This document shows positions 1-8,785 of a DNA stretch of 12,607 bases, one piece after another. Position numbers and translations under genes: made by a program. Each line of letters begins with the position of its first letter. The first letter of the stretch is position 1. Location: NCBI GenBank assembly GCA_903892315.1, contig CAITHY010000051.1, positions 1 through 12,607 on the forward strand. The letters are read 5' to 3'. The notes beneath the pieces are model-generated. The model saw only the letters and a program-made list of their open reading frames with translations, searched no databases and was not told the DNA's origin. The stretch is from an uncultured beta proteobacterium (GTDB lineage: Bacteria; Pseudomonadota; Gammaproteobacteria; Burkholderiales; Burkholderiaceae).

Positions 1-100
1 AGTATTTACCCGCGATGTTGCCGCTACGAAAGTGCATCAAGTTATCGAACTCTCCCGTGAAGCGGGTCACCCACTACAGTGCACTATGGAGGAAGCATGA
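1..100 (+). CDS. clpS: ClpS, ATP-dependent Clp protease adaptor (3' end only)
   Basis: Only the last 32 residues are in the window, read from base 2 to a TGA at 98-100; the 5' part lies upstream. The visible segment carries [17 protein letters not shown] followed by a [11 protein letters not shown] ending, which matches the C-terminal end of ClpS as I know it from E. coli (GVFTAEVAETKV near the start of this segment, HPLLCTLEKA at the end). ClpS is the small cytosolic adaptor that binds the N-domain of ClpA and delivers N-degron substrates to ClpAP. The gene directly downstream is clpA, which fits the usual pairing. The stop codon overlaps the clpA start in an ATGA arrangement, so the two are probably translationally coupled. 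The identification is strong despite the short fragment, because sequence and context agree. Confidence 0.9.
   Translation, partial: VFTRDVAATKVHQVIELSREAGHPLQCTMEEA
88..92 (+). promoter_or_regulatory. Shine-Dalgarno that fixes the clpA start
   Basis: GGAGG at 88-92, followed by AAGC, sits four bases before ATG 97-99. It lies inside the last codons of clpS. It selects the ATG at 97 over the in-frame GTG at 79, which has no comparable site ahead of it. Confidence 0.75.
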
Positions 101-2403
101 TTGCCCAAGAATTAGAAGTAAGTTTGCACATGGCGTTTGTTGACGCAAGGGCATCCCGACATGAGTTCATCACAGTTGAGCATTTGCTCGCAGCCTTACT
201 GGATAACGCTACTGCGGTAGAAGTCCTCAAGGCTTGCGCAGTCAATATTGCAGAGCTACGCGCTCAACTCAAAAACTTTATTAACGACAACACGCCTGTG
301 GTGCCGGGCAATGATGAGGTTGATACTCAACCCACGCTAGGATTTCAGCGTGTGATTCAGCGCGCCATCATGCATGTGCAGTCAACCTCGAACGGTAAAA
401 AAGAAGTGACTGGCGCAAATGTGCTGGTTGCCATCTTCGGCGAAAAGGATTCGCATGCGGTTTATTTCTTGCAACAGCAGGGGGTTACCCGCTTAGATGT
501 CGTGAACTTCATTAGTCATGGTGTGCGTAAAGATCAATCGGAGCATGTGAAGCCAGTTGAGCCTTCCCAGGAGGCTGAGGAGTCCAGTGCTTCCGGTAAG
601 GAAAGTCCTCTTGAGCAATACACGCAAAACCTCAATGTCATGGCTCGCCAAGGCAAGATTGATCCATTGATTGGGCGCGAGAGCGAGGTAGAGCGGGTTA
701 TTCAAGTGCTGTGCCGTCGTCGCAAAAACAACCCATTATTGGTGGGTGAGGCTGGGGTTGGTAAGACAGCGATCGCGGAGGGCTTAGCCTGGAGAATCGT
801 GAAAGGTGACGTGCCTGATATTTTGGCCAATGCCACTGTTTACTCCTTAGATATGGGCGCCCTGTTAGCGGGTACTAAATACCGTGGTGATTTTGAGCAG
901 CGCTTGAAGAGCGTTCTGAAGTCACTTAAAGATCATGCTCATGGCGTTTTGTTTATTGATGAGATTCATACGCTGATTGGAGCGGGTGCAGCTTCTGGCG
1001 GCACATTGGATGCGAGCAATTTATTGAAACCTGCTTTGTCCAATGGCCAACTGAAATGTATCGGTGCAACTACCTTTACTGAATATCGCGGCATCTTTGA
1101 AAAGGATGCGGCTTTATCACGTCGTTTCCAGAAGGTGGATGTTGTAGAGCCAACCGTAGATCAAACAGTGCAAATTCTGCGTGGCTTGAAGTCACGCTTC
1201 GAAGAGCATCACAGTGTGAAATATGCAGCTGGCGCTTTAGTGGCTGCTGCAGAACTTTCTGCTCGCTATATCAATGATCGGCATTTACCCGATAAGGCGA
1301 TTGACGTCATCGATGAGGCTGGCGCTGCTCAGCGTATTTTGCCGAAGTCTAAGCAGAAGAAAACTATTGGCCGTCCAGAGATAGAAGAAATCGTAGCGAA
1401 GATTGCCCGTATACCGCCACAATCAGTCACCGTTGACGATCGTAGCAAGTTGCAAACTTTGGACCGCGATATTAAGAGCGTGGTCTTTGGTCAAGATCCT
1501 GCGATCGAAGCCTTGGCTAGTGCCATCAAGATGACTCGTGCTGGTCTGGGTAAGATTGATAGACCAATTGGGTCATTCCTATTCTCCGGACCAACGGGTG
1601 TTGGCAAGACTGAAGTTGCTAAACAGCTTGCTTACATTCTGGGTATTGAGTTGCTCCGTTTTGATATGTCCGAGTACATGGAGCGTCATGCGGTGAGTCG
1701 CTTGATTGGTGCGCCTCCAGGTTATGTGGGATTTGATCAGGGCGGCTTACTTACTGAGGCTGTGAATAAGAAGCCACATTGCGTCCTCTTGCTTGATGAA
1801 ATCGAAAAAGCCCATCCAGATATTTTCAATATTCTTTTGCAGGTAATGGATCATGGCACTTTGACGGATAACAATGGTCGTAAGACTGATTTCCGTAACG
1901 TGATCATCATCATGACTACCAATGCTGGTGCTGAAGCGATGCAGAAATCCACCATTGGCTTTACCAATGCGCGCGAGTCTGGTGATGAGATGGCTGATAT
2001 CAAGAAGTTCTTTACGCCTGAGTTCCGCAATCGCTTGGATGCCATTGTTTCCTTCAAAGCCCTTGATGAGTCGATCATTATGCGTGTAGTTGATAAGTTC
2101 TTGATGCAGCTAGAAGAGCAACTCCATGAGAAAAAAGTGGATGCAACCTTTAGCCCTGCTTTGCGTGCCCATTTAGCTAAACACGGCTTCGATCCATTGA
2201 TGGGCGCGCGTCCGATGCAGCGCATTATTCAAGATACTGTGCGTAAAGCGCTTGCTGATGAGCTGTTATTCGGCAAGTTAGCTCAAGGCGGTCATGTGGA
2301 TGTCGACATTGATGCTGATGGCAAAGTTCTATTGAATTTCGATGCTCCAGTATTGCCAGGTAAGCGTACTAAAGCTGATGTAGCACCCGCAGAAGAAATT
2401 TAA
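97..2403 (+). CDS. clpA: ClpA, ATP-binding unfoldase subunit of ClpAP
   Basis: This encodes 768 residues (E. coli ClpA has 758). ClpA is a hexameric AAA+ unfoldase in the cytosol that threads substrates into the ClpP chamber. The N-domain (about 1-140) starts [10 protein letters not shown] and is the ClpS docking region. The first AAA+ module has Walker A GEAGVGKT at 217-224 and Walker B FIDE ending at E289. The second has Walker A GPTGVGKT at 498-505 and Walker B LLDE ending at E568. The IGF tripeptide at 620-622 is the family's ClpP-docking loop. There is no long coiled-coil insertion between the modules, which separates it from ClpB. The start at 97 is chosen because GGAGG precedes it and it overlaps the clpS stop by ATGA; a GTG at 79 would add only six residues from within clpS. 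All key residues are present, so the protein should be active. Confidence 0.97.
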   Translation: MIAQELEVSLHMAFVDARASRHEFITVEHLLAALLDNATAVEVLKACAVNIAELRAQLKNFINDNTPVVPGNDEVDTQPTLGFQRVIQRAIMHVQSTSNGKKEVTGANVLVAIFGEKDSHAVYFLQQQGVTRLDVVNFISHGVRKDQSEHVKPVEPSQEAEESSASGKESPLEQYTQNLNVMARQGKIDPLIGRESEVERVIQVLCRRRKNNPLLVGEAGVGKTAIAEGLAWRIVKGDVPDILANATVYSLDMGALLAGTKYRGDFEQRLKSVLKSLKDHAHGVLFIDEIHTLIGAGAASGGTLDASNLLKPALSNGQLKCIGATTFTEYRGIFEKDAALSRRFQKVDVVEPTVDQTVQILRGLKSRFEEHHSVKYAAGALVAAAELSARYINDRHLPDKAIDVIDEAGAAQRILPKSKQKKTIGRPEIEEIVAKIARIPPQSVTVDDRSKLQTLDRDIKSVVFGQDPAIEALASAIKMTRAGLGKIDRPIGSFLFSGPTGVGKTEVAKQLAYILGIELLRFDMSEYMERHAVSRLIGAPPGYVGFDQGGLLTEAVNKKPHCVLLLDEIEKAHPDIFNILLQVMDHGTLTDNNGRKTDFRNVIIIMTTNAGAEAMQKSTIGFTNARESGDEMADIKKFFTPEFRNRLDAIVSFKALDESIIMRVVDKFLMQLEEQLHEKKVDATFSPALRAHLAKHGFDPLMGARPMQRIIQDTVRKALADELLFGKLAQGGHVDVDIDADGKVLLNFDAPVLPGKRTKADVAPAEEI

Positions 2404-2445
2404 TGAACAAACTTTTTAAATAACAATAATCCAAACAAGGAAAAT

Positions 2446-2679
2446 ATGTCTCATCACGATAAATTGCTAGAGGCTTTTGAAAACTACAAAGCGGAGAATG
2501 AAAAGTTTCAGGGAAAAGGTATTAAGGCTTCTGCTGCACGTGCTCGTAAGGCTTTACAGGAGATTGCTGGTTCTTGCAAAGAGCGCCGCAAAGAAATTAC
2601 TGCTGAAAAAGAGTCTCGTGAAGGTGCTGGTGCTGGTATCTCGCAAGATGCGGCCCGTAAGGCGCATATTCGTAAGTAA
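2446..2679 (+). CDS. Small basic protein, possible histone H1/Hc1-like DNA-binding protein
   Basis: This encodes 77 residues with a good Shine-Dalgarno (AAGGA at 2438-2442) ahead of ATG 2446. The protein is rich in Lys, Arg, Glu and Ala and should be largely helical, with no signal peptide or membrane segment. Residues 24-56 contain KASAARARKAL and KERRKEI. From memory, this stretch lines up without gaps with the N-terminal region of chlamydial Hc1 (KAAAQRVR ... YRKES), sharing about 11 of 33 positions, including the paired Arg and the RKE. It lacks the long Lys/Ala-rich tail of Hc1. Gly is GGT in 5 of 6 cases and Arg is CGT or CGC in all 7, which suggests strong expression. It lies 42 bases after clpA with no terminator between, so it may be co-transcribed, and it ends just before a strong terminator. 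The coding call is solid. The nucleoid role is an inference; it could be another basic helical protein. Confidence 0.8.
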   Translation: MSHHDKLLEAFENYKAENEKFQGKGIKASAARARKALQEIAGSCKERRKEITAEKESREGAGAGISQDAARKAHIRK

Positions 2680-2697
2680 GTCACTTTTACTTAAAAG

Positions 2698-2722
2698 AAA
2701 AGCCACCTACGGGTGGCTTTTT
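2698..2722. terminator. Bidirectional rho-independent terminator with a C(UACG)G loop
   Basis: AAAAGCCACC (2698-2707) pairs perfectly with GGTGGCTTTT (2712-2721) around the loop TACG (2708-2711). The C(UACG)G closing is the very stable UNCG tetraloop. A T-run follows on the plus strand. The minus strand reads TTTTCTTTT after the stem. It therefore ends the clpA/small-protein transcript from the left and the dut operon from the right. Confidence 0.9.
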
Positions 2723-2747
2723 CTACGACTCAATATTGCTAATCTCA

Positions 2748-3197
2748 CTAGGATCTTCCAGTGCTGCCAAAGCCGCCTGCGCCACGACTGCTCTCGGTGA
2801 ACTCTTCAACGACCTTAAGCTCCACTTGTTGCACGGGCATGACAACCAATTGAGCTAGGCGCTCCATCGGCTCGAGCTTAAATGGAGTGGAGCCACGATT
2901 CCAGGTGCTCACCATGAGTTGACCTTGATAGTCAGAGTCAATTAAGCCAACCAAGTTGCCAAGAACGATGCCATGTTTATGGCCTAGGCCAGAGCGGGGT
3001 AGGATAAACGCAGCATAGCGCGGATCTTCTACGTAAATCGCTAATCCAGTGGGTACGAGCACCGTTTGACCAGGGGCAATCTCCATGGCTTCGTCAATAC
3101 AGGCACGCAGATCTAGACCAGCACTGCCGGGAGTGCCATAAGTCGGCAATTGATCGCGCATACGTTCATCGAGAATTTTGACTTGGAGAGATTGCAT
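2748..3197 (-). CDS. dut: dUTP diphosphatase (dUTPase)
   Basis: This encodes 149 residues, the normal size for the homotrimeric enzyme. It hydrolyses dUTP to dUMP and pyrophosphate in the cytosol, keeping uracil out of DNA and supplying dUMP for thymidylate. All five dUTPase motifs are visible: AGLDLRA at 26-32, PRSGLG at 67-72, GLIDSDYQG at 84-92 with the catalytic Asp, ERLAQLVV at 112-119, and the Gly-rich [10 protein letters not shown] at 138-147 that closes over the nucleotide. The start ATG has AGGA five bases ahead. It follows coaBC by 20 bases and is the last gene of the minus-strand block. The coaBC-dut pairing is also found in enterobacteria. Nothing is missing or odd. Confidence 0.97.
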   Translation of the reverse strand: MQSLQVKILDERMRDQLPTYGTPGSAGLDLRACIDEAMEIAPGQTVLVPTGLAIYVEDPRYAAFILPRSGLGHKHGIVLGNLVGLIDSDYQGQLMVSTWNRGSTPFKLEPMERLAQLVVMPVQQVELKVVEEFTESSRGAGGFGSTGRS

Positions 3198-3217
3198 AGT
3201 GTTCCTAAAGCGGGGAT

Positions 3218-4429
3218 TTAAATTTTCTTGGCAACGAGCGAGATGAGCTGACGTGCTAATTGCAGTTTTTCTGCTTTAGCAATTTTTTTGCTGCCACTGG
3301 CATCGATTACGAGTAATTGATTGAGATCGCTACCAAAGGTATCTGGACCGATATTGCCAACAACCATTGGAATCCCTTTGCGCTGACGCTTCTCATCAGT
3401 ATGCTTTTCTAAATCGGTTGACTCTGCTGCAAAGCCAACGCAATAGGGGTATGGTTTACCGCCTTTGTTTTTAACTGTTTTAGCAACATCCAGAAGAATG
3501 TCGGGGTTAGCCGAAAACTCAAGATTAGGCGCTTGATTACCTTGGCGCTTCATCTTTTCTTTGGCTGGTTTAGCAATACCCCAGTCAGCTACGGCAGCCA
3601 CCGCAAAGAAGATATCGCAGTCAGTCGCACTTAGAGTGGCTGCATGCATTTCTTTGGCACTTACTACGTTGGTGCGGGTAATTTTTCCGGTAGCTTCAAG
3701 CGGAGTGTCAAGATCACATGGCCCGGCAATTAAATGGACTTGAGCGCCCGCCTCAACAGCAGCCCTTGCAATTGCAAAACCCATCTTGCCCGAGCTGTGA
3801 TTGGTAATGCCGCGCACCGGATCAATTGCTTCAAATGTGGGGCCCGCAGTAATTAATACTTTTTTTCCGGCCAACGATTTTTTCTGAAAGAAGGCGACAA
3901 CTTGTTCAGCAATCTCGGCAGGCTCGAGCATTCGGCCCATGCCGATTTCACCACAAGCTTGAAAACCACTGGCTGGGCCAAGTAGGGTCACGCCATCGTC
4001 AGAGAGTCGCTTCACACTTCTTTGTGTAGCTGCATGCTCCCACATCTGCTTGTTCATCGCCGGTGTCAGCAAAAGAGGGCAATCTCTTGCAAGGCAAAGC
4101 GTAGTTAATAGGTCATCAGCTAAGCCTAGGGATAGCTTAGCCATGAGATCAGCACTTGCAGGCGCAATCAGAATGGCATCTGCAGAGCGAGAGAGCTCAA
4201 TATGCGCCATATTGTTTGGAATGGTGCTATCCCATTGACTCAAGTAAACCGGATTGCCGGTGAGGGCTTGCATGGTAACTGGAGTCACAAATTGTTGCGC
4301 AGCCTCAGTCATCACCACTTGAACAGATGCGCCTTCTTGCATGAGTTGACGTGCTAGCTCAGGGGCTTTATAGGCTGCTATGCCGCCAGAGATGCCAAGG
4401 ACGATCTTCTTATTTAAAAGTGATTGCAT
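3218..4429 (-). CDS. coaBC: CoaBC, bifunctional phosphopantothenoylcysteine decarboxylase/synthase
   Basis: This encodes 403 residues, as usual for the fused enzyme. The CoaB domain joins 4'-phosphopantothenate to cysteine using CTP. The CoaC domain decarboxylates the product to 4'-phosphopantetheine, two central steps of CoA synthesis. The N-terminal FMN-binding CoaC domain shows [10 protein letters not shown] at 12-21, the catalytic His in NNMAHIE (H76), PAMNKQMW at 123-130 (N126) and the flap Cys in [10 protein letters not shown] (C159). The CoaB domain begins near 188 with [19 protein letters not shown] and has the NHSSG motif at 210-214, followed by the conserved AAVADW. The start lies nine bases after the lspA stop with no clear Shine-Dalgarno, so translation probably continues by re-initiation from lspA. 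All expected catalytic residues are present. Confidence 0.97.
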   Translation of the reverse strand: MQSLLNKKIVLGISGGIAAYKAPELARQLMQEGASVQVVMTEAAQQFVTPVTMQALTGNPVYLSQWDSTIPNNMAHIELSRSADAILIAPASADLMAKLSLGLADDLLTTLCLARDCPLLLTPAMNKQMWEHAATQRSVKRLSDDGVTLLGPASGFQACGEIGMGRMLEPAEIAEQVVAFFQKKSLAGKKVLITAGPTFEAIDPVRGITNHSSGKMGFAIARAAVEAGAQVHLIAGPCDLDTPLEATGKITRTNVVSAKEMHAATLSATDCDIFFAVAAVADWGIAKPAKEKMKRQGNQAPNLEFSANPDILLDVAKTVKNKGGKPYPYCVGFAAESTDLEKHTDEKRQRKGIPMVVGNIGPDTFGSDLNQLLVIDASGSKKIAKAEKLQLARQLISLVAKKI

Positions 4430-4438
4430 GGCGCCAGC

Positions 4439-4930
4439 TTAATGGGATTGGGCGGATTTGCCAAATGACTTGCGTAATTCACCCCAAATAATGAGGGCGG
4501 CGCCGATGCAGATGGCGCTATCGGCAATATTGAATGCAGGCCAATGCCAGCTGCCGTAGTACACATCAATAAAGTCGACGACGGCACCATACATCACTCG
4601 ATCTAGGACGTTGCCTAGTGCGCCACCCAGGATGAGACTCAAGGCTACGCAGAGTAGTTTGTCGCTTTGGCTTTTATTGAGCATCCAAATAATATAAATG
4701 GAGGCTGCCAGCCCAAGAACAGTGAAAAACCAGCGCTGCCAACCAGAGCCTTGCGCCAGAAATGAAAATGCTGCACCAGGATTAAAGAGAAGTAGCCAGT
4801 TCAGAAATGGAAGAACTGGTTCAGGCACGCCCATTTGTAAATTACTGAGTGCTGACCACTTGCTGACTTGATCTAGCAATAGCACGATGACGGCAATTGC
4901 TAGATAACGAGGTAGCGCAAGACTTTTCAT
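4439..4930 (-). CDS. lspA: Lipoprotein signal peptidase (signal peptidase II)
   Basis: This encodes 163 residues, typical of the family. LspA is an inner-membrane aspartyl protease that cleaves the signal peptide of prolipoproteins after Lgt has added diacylglycerol to the Cys. Four hydrophobic segments are visible, at roughly 9-27, 66-84, 92-108 and 133-150. Conserved motifs are NPGAAFSFL (50-58), GNVLDR (106-111), VVDFIDVY and FNIADSAI. The catalytic pair should be D119 (VVDF) and D137 (NIAD). The gene follows ileS after an 11-base gap, and an AAGAG six bases before ATG 4930 can serve as Shine-Dalgarno. The ileS-lspA order is widespread in proteobacteria. Nothing unusual is seen. Confidence 0.97.
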   Translation of the reverse strand: MKSLALPRYLAIAVIVLLLDQVSKWSALSNLQMGVPEPVLPFLNWLLLFNPGAAFSFLAQGSGWQRWFFTVLGLAASIYIIWMLNKSQSDKLLCVALSLILGGALGNVLDRVMYGAVVDFIDVYYGSWHWPAFNIADSAICIGAALIIWGELRKSFGKSAQSH

Positions 4931-4941
4931 AAAGAGAGCTC

Positions 4942-7803
4942 TTAAGCGAAGAGGCGTTGATCACCATCACCGAAGAGATTGCTGATGCAGCGACCACATA
5001 ATTCCGGATGTTCGGCATTGCTTCCTACATCCTTAGTGTGATGCCAGCAGCGGCCGCATTTTTTATATTGGCTACCGCGTACTAAAACCTCTAAGCCTGC
5101 ATTGCTGAGTTCAATATTGGCGCTAGAGGTAATAGTTACAAAACGTAAATCATCCTCTAATGAGTGCAGGATGGCGAAATCAACGTCGCCTGCTTTGATT
5201 GTGAGCTCAGCTTGTAACGACGAGCCTACATTGCCTGCTGCGCGCTCAAGCTCAATTGCCTTGGTTACCTCAGAACGAATTTCGCGAATACGATTCCACT
5301 TGGCAAGCAATTCATCGGCATGCGTAATCTCAGGGAACTTGCCAAACTCTTCCATGAAGATCGATTCCGTAGGCTTGCTGCTTGAGCCATGGGGGAAGTC
5401 TTTCCAAGCCTCCTCTGCGGTGAAGGAGAGGAATGGAGAGAGCCACTTTAAAAGATTGCGAGTGATGTGGAATAGGGCGTTCTGAGCAGCGCGGCGGTCG
5501 GGAGAGTCTGGTGCGCTTGTGTAGAGACGATCCTTGAGAATGTCTAAATAAAAGCCACCCAAATCTTCAGAGCAGAAAGTCAACATGCGAGCAACTGCGG
5601 GCTGGAATTCATATGCCTTGTAGTGAGCCTCAATATCATTTTGCAATTGATTAGCAAGAGCAACTGCATAACGATCAATCTCAAGCCATTGATCGGCAGG
5701 TATTGTGTGCTTGCTAGGATCAAAATCAGACAGGTTGGCTAGCAAGAAGCGCAAAGTATTACGAATGCGACGATAGCTCTCAGTAACGCGTTTGAGAATC
5801 TCATCCGAGATCGTCATTTCGCCAGAGTAGTCGGTTGATGCAACCCATAGGCGAATGATTTCAGCGCCGAGTTTGTCAGCAACCTGTTGAGGCGCAATAA
5901 CGTTACCTACAGACTTACTCATCTTGCGTCCTTGACCGTCGACTGTAAAGCCGTGGGTAAGGAGTGCCTTATATGGCGGCTTGCCATCCAGCATGGCGCC
6001 AGTTAGCAATGAGGAGTGGAACCAACCACGGTGCTGGTCTGAGCCCTCTAGATACAGATCTGCTAAACGACCATTTGGTGTTTCTGCATCCGAAGTGAGC
6101 AACTCATTGCGGTGTGAGCCACGAATGACATGCCAGTGGGTTGTGCCAGAGTCAAACCAAACATCTAAGGTGTCACGATTCTTTTCATATTGCGCAGCTT
6201 CTTCACCCAGCAGTTCAGAAACTTCGAGTTTTTGCCAGGCTTCAATACCTTCTTTTTCGACGCGCTTGGCGATCTCTTCTAGCAGTTCAACAGTGCGTGG
6301 ATGTGGCTCACCACTTTCTTTATGAACAAAGAAAGCCATTGGGACACCCCATTGGCGCTGACGTGACAAAGTCCAATCAGGGCGATTGGCAATCATGCTG
6401 CTTAAGCGTTGTTTGCCCCATGCTGGGAAGAACTCAGTGCTATCGATTCCTGCTAAGGCAGTCTCGCGCAAACTGGCTTTGCCATCAGATGGCTTCTTAT
6501 CCATGCTTGCAAACCATTGCGAGGTTGCGCGATAAATAATGGGTGATTTATGGCGCCAGCAATGCATGTAAGAGTGGGTATACGTTTTATCACGCAGCAG
6601 GCTGTCTGCTTCACGCATGGCCTCAACGATCTTGGGGTTTGCTTTCCAGATATATTCATTGGCGAAGAGTGGTAGCCAGGATGCATACACACCATTGCCC
6701 ATCACTGGATTCAGAATATCTTTATCAGCAAGCTTGTTGGCTTTGCAAGATTTAAAGTCCTCCTCGCCATATGCAGGAGCGGAGTGAACAACCCCTGTGC
6801 CGGTATCGAGCGTGACATATTCAGCTGGGTAAATTGGTGATAGTCGCTTATAGCCTTCGTGCAGTGGAGCTAATGGATGCCAGAAGGAGATATTTGCAAG
6901 CTGGTTGCCAGTACAGGTTGCAATGACTTTGCCTTCAAGGCCGTAATCTTCCAGGCAAGTCTCAACGCGATCTTTAGCCAGAATCAGTAGCTTGTCGCCA
7001 ACATCAACTAAAGCGTAAGTAAGTTCTGGATGGACATTCATTGCCTGGTTGGCGGGAATGGTCCAGGGAGTTGTTGTCCAAATGACAATTTGGCCAGGTT
7101 TATTTGGAAGCTCTGTGAGTCCAAATACTTTTGCTAGCTGTGGGCGTTGTGCATCATCGAACGCAAAACCAACGTCTACTGTCGGATCGGTCTTGTCTTG
7201 ATATTCCACTTCAGCTTCAGCAAGCGCAGAGCCACAATCAAAGCACCAGTTCACTGGTTTCAAGCCGCGGAAGACATAGCCTTTTTCCCAAATCTTCCCA
7301 AGAGCGCGGATTTCATCAGCCTCATTGCGGAAGTTCATGGTGAGGTAAGGGTTGTTCCAGTCGCCCAGCACGCCTAAACGCTCAAAATCTTTCTTCTGCT
7401 TCTCGACTTGGACGTGAGCATACGCACGCGCTTTAGATTGGACTTCGGCGGTGGGTAAATTTTTGCCAAACTCTTTTTCAATCTGAATTTCAATCGGCAT
7501 ACCATGGCAATCCCAGCCAGGCACATAAACAGAGTCAAAGCCCATGAGCCAGCGAGACTTGACGATCATATCTTTCAGAATCTTGTTAACGGCATGACCA
7601 ATATGAATGTCGCCGTTTGCATATGGAGGGCCATCATGCAGAATGAATTTTGGTTGATTGGCATGGGCTGCACGAATCTTTTCGTAGAGCTTGTTTTTTT
7701 GCCAGCCTGCAACCCACTGTGGTTCGCGCTTAGCTAGATCTCCTCGCATTGGGAAGGCGGTATCTAGTAGATTGACGGGATAAGAGTTTTCTTTTTCAGA
7801 CAT
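4942..7803 (-). CDS. ileS: Isoleucyl-tRNA synthetase
   Basis: This encodes 953 residues, close to the bacterial norm. IleS charges tRNA-Ile in the cytosol and edits misactivated valine. As a class I synthetase it shows HIGH at 67-70 within [13 protein letters not shown] and KMSKS at 627-631. The CP1 editing domain carries [14 protein letters not shown]. The C-terminal zinc module is complete, with Cys at 916, 919, 936 and 939 (CGRC and LCGRC). The start [17 protein letters not shown] is preferred because the conserved N-terminus begins there. The open frame extends 31 codons further upstream, but that stretch lies inside the end of ribF and looks unlike IleS. With this start the gene overlaps the ribF stop by eight bases. 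The Shine-Dalgarno is weak (AAAAAAG), which fits coupling to ribF. Confidence 0.97.
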   Translation of the reverse strand: MSEKENSYPVNLLDTAFPMRGDLAKREPQWVAGWQKNKLYEKIRAAHANQPKFILHDGPPYANGDIHIGHAVNKILKDMIVKSRWLMGFDSVYVPGWDCHGMPIEIQIEKEFGKNLPTAEVQSKARAYAHVQVEKQKKDFERLGVLGDWNNPYLTMNFRNEADEIRALGKIWEKGYVFRGLKPVNWCFDCGSALAEAEVEYQDKTDPTVDVGFAFDDAQRPQLAKVFGLTELPNKPGQIVIWTTTPWTIPANQAMNVHPELTYALVDVGDKLLILAKDRVETCLEDYGLEGKVIATCTGNQLANISFWHPLAPLHEGYKRLSPIYPAEYVTLDTGTGVVHSAPAYGEEDFKSCKANKLADKDILNPVMGNGVYASWLPLFANEYIWKANPKIVEAMREADSLLRDKTYTHSYMHCWRHKSPIIYRATSQWFASMDKKPSDGKASLRETALAGIDSTEFFPAWGKQRLSSMIANRPDWTLSRQRQWGVPMAFFVHKESGEPHPRTVELLEEIAKRVEKEGIEAWQKLEVSELLGEEAAQYEKNRDTLDVWFDSGTTHWHVIRGSHRNELLTSDAETPNGRLADLYLEGSDQHRGWFHSSLLTGAMLDGKPPYKALLTHGFTVDGQGRKMSKSVGNVIAPQQVADKLGAEIIRLWVASTDYSGEMTISDEILKRVTESYRRIRNTLRFLLANLSDFDPSKHTIPADQWLEIDRYAVALANQLQNDIEAHYKAYEFQPAVARMLTFCSEDLGGFYLDILKDRLYTSAPDSPDRRAAQNALFHITRNLLKWLSPFLSFTAEEAWKDFPHGSSSKPTESIFMEEFGKFPEITHADELLAKWNRIREIRSEVTKAIELERAAGNVGSSLQAELTIKAGDVDFAILHSLEDDLRFVTITSSANIELSNAGLEVLVRGSQYKKCGRCWHHTKDVGSNAEHPELCGRCISNLFGDGDQRLFA

Positions 7804-8746
7804 AAGCTTTTTTCTGGAAATAATTTCTGGCATGCGCTGCATCTGCTGCAATCGCTTGTGTAAGGGTTTCGAGGTCTGAGTACTTCGCCTCATCACGAAT
7901 TTTTTCTAATAGTTCTACGGTGATAATTTTTCCGTAAACATCTGCGTTGTAATCAAAGATGTGGGTTTCCAGCAATACTCTGCCCTCATCTTCCACTGTT
8001 GGTCTGACGCCTAAGCTGGCCACTGCGGGGAGTGGTTTGTCTGTCAGACCTAAAACCTGTGCGGTAAATATTCCAGTAGTTGCTGGCTTGCGATGGTGGA
8101 GGTGATTGGCAACAGCTAAGTTCAAAGTAGGGAAGCCAAGCTGACGCCCCAGTTTTTGACCATGAATCACGTGCCCAGAAATTCCATAAGGACGACCTAA
8201 TAATTTCTCTGCTTGTTTCATGTCGCCGTTAGCAAGCGAATGACGCAAAGCTGAGCTAGAGATACGCTCACCATCTTCTAAGATAGTTTGAATACTTGAG
8301 ACTTCAAAACCATACTTTTCACCAGCAGCTTTCAAGCTCGTGAAGTTGCCTGCACGTTTTGCGCCATAGCAAAAATCATCACCAATCAAAATCCATTTGG
8401 CGTTCAGCCGTTTGACAATAATCTCTGCAACAAATTCTTCAGGCGACAGTTTGGCAAAAGCTGAGTTGAAGTGTTCCACAACGACACGATCTATACCAAG
8501 TTGGGCAAGGGCAGCTAATTTGTCGCGCAAATTGAGAATGCGTGGCGGTGCTTGCTCTGGAGAAAAGAATTCTTTTGGGTGTGGCTCAAAGGTCATCACA
8601 CAACTGACCAGGCTTCGATCCTTGGCGCCAGCAACCAGCTCCTTGAGTAGGGCGCGATGACCCCTGTGCACGCCATCGAAATTACCGATGCTGAGGGCAC
8701 AAGCAGGTCCTGCAGAAAACTGGGTGGGGCCACGGAATACGTTCAC
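7796..8746 (-). CDS. ribF: RibF, bifunctional riboflavin kinase/FAD synthetase
   Basis: This encodes 316 residues, the usual length. It phosphorylates riboflavin to FMN and then adenylates FMN to FAD in the cytosol. The N-terminal nucleotidyltransferase domain has [10 protein letters not shown] at 21-30 (the HxGH signature, H27 and H30), [14 protein letters not shown] at 122-135 and ISSSALR at 162-168. The C-terminal flavokinase domain has [15 protein letters not shown] at 204-210 (the GxPTxN motif), [10 protein letters not shown] and LETHIFDY with the expected catalytic Glu (E260). The start is a GTG at 8746-8744. A short leader and a perfect -10 hexamer lie upstream, and no better in-frame ATG precedes the conserved N-terminus. 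It is the first gene of the minus-strand block and is divergent from purN. Confidence 0.96.
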   Translation of the reverse strand: MNVFRGPTQFSAGPACALSIGNFDGVHRGHRALLKELVAGAKDRSLVSCVMTFEPHPKEFFSPEQAPPRILNLRDKLAALAQLGIDRVVVEHFNSAFAKLSPEEFVAEIIVKRLNAKWILIGDDFCYGAKRAGNFTSLKAAGEKYGFEVSSIQTILEDGERISSSALRHSLANGDMKQAEKLLGRPYGISGHVIHGQKLGRQLGFPTLNLAVANHLHHRKPATTGIFTAQVLGLTDKPLPAVASLGVRPTVEDEGRVLLETHIFDYNADVYGKIITVELLEKIRDEAKYSDLETLTQAIAADAAHARNYFQKKAYV

Positions 8747-8771
8747 AAAATCGCTTTCAGGGTAGCCATCA

Positions 8772-8777
8772 ATTATA
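8772..8777 (-). promoter_or_regulatory. -10 element of a promoter for the ribF-ileS-lspA-coaBC-dut block
   Basis: Read on the minus strand this is a perfect TATAAT in the 39-base gap between ribF and purN. It would start a transcript near 8765, giving a leader of about 19 bases before the ribF GTG. The -35 is weak: the best candidate is GTGACG (minus strand of 8797-8802) with a 19-base spacer, inside purN. The promoter is inferred from the hexamer, its position and the lack of any other gap upstream of the block. Confidence 0.5.
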
Positions 8778-8779
8778 TT
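8774..8779 (+). promoter_or_regulatory. Possible -10 element for purN, overlapping the ribF -10
   Basis: TATATT on the plus strand shares four bases with the divergent TATAAT. It would place the start of transcription at or next to the purN ATG (8786). No convincing -35 is visible 16-18 bases upstream, so this is a weak call. Confidence 0.25.
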
Positions 8780-8785
8780 GTGGGC

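Noticed and set aside
79..96. GTG at 79 as the clpA start
   Set aside because: It would add six residues from within clpS and has no Shine-Dalgarno. The ATG at 97 has GGAGG at good spacing and gives the normal ClpA N-terminus.
2403..2430. Separate promoter for the small basic gene (AATAAT at 2425-2430 as -10)
   Set aside because: The best -35 matches only three of six bases and the region is AT-rich by nature. Co-transcription with clpA is as likely, so I do not list it.
2477..2800. Open frame of 107 codons overlapping the small basic gene
   Set aside because: It is a shifted frame of the 2446-2679 gene, runs through the terminator and into dut antisense, and is a very basic Leu/Arg/Lys string typical of an out-of-frame reading. 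The 2446 frame has the ribosome site and the codon bias.
5102..7737. Several open frames of 60-130 codons on the plus strand opposite ileS
   Set aside because: They are antisense shadows of a long conserved gene, with no recognisable domains or ribosome sites.
7804..7896. N-terminal extension of ileS by 31 codons
   Set aside because: The stretch is the reading of ribF in another frame, is unlike IleS, and the conserved N-terminus begins at 7803.
8657..8785. N-terminal extension of purN
   Set aside because: It is antisense to ribF and does not resemble PurN. The family N-terminus begins at 8786.
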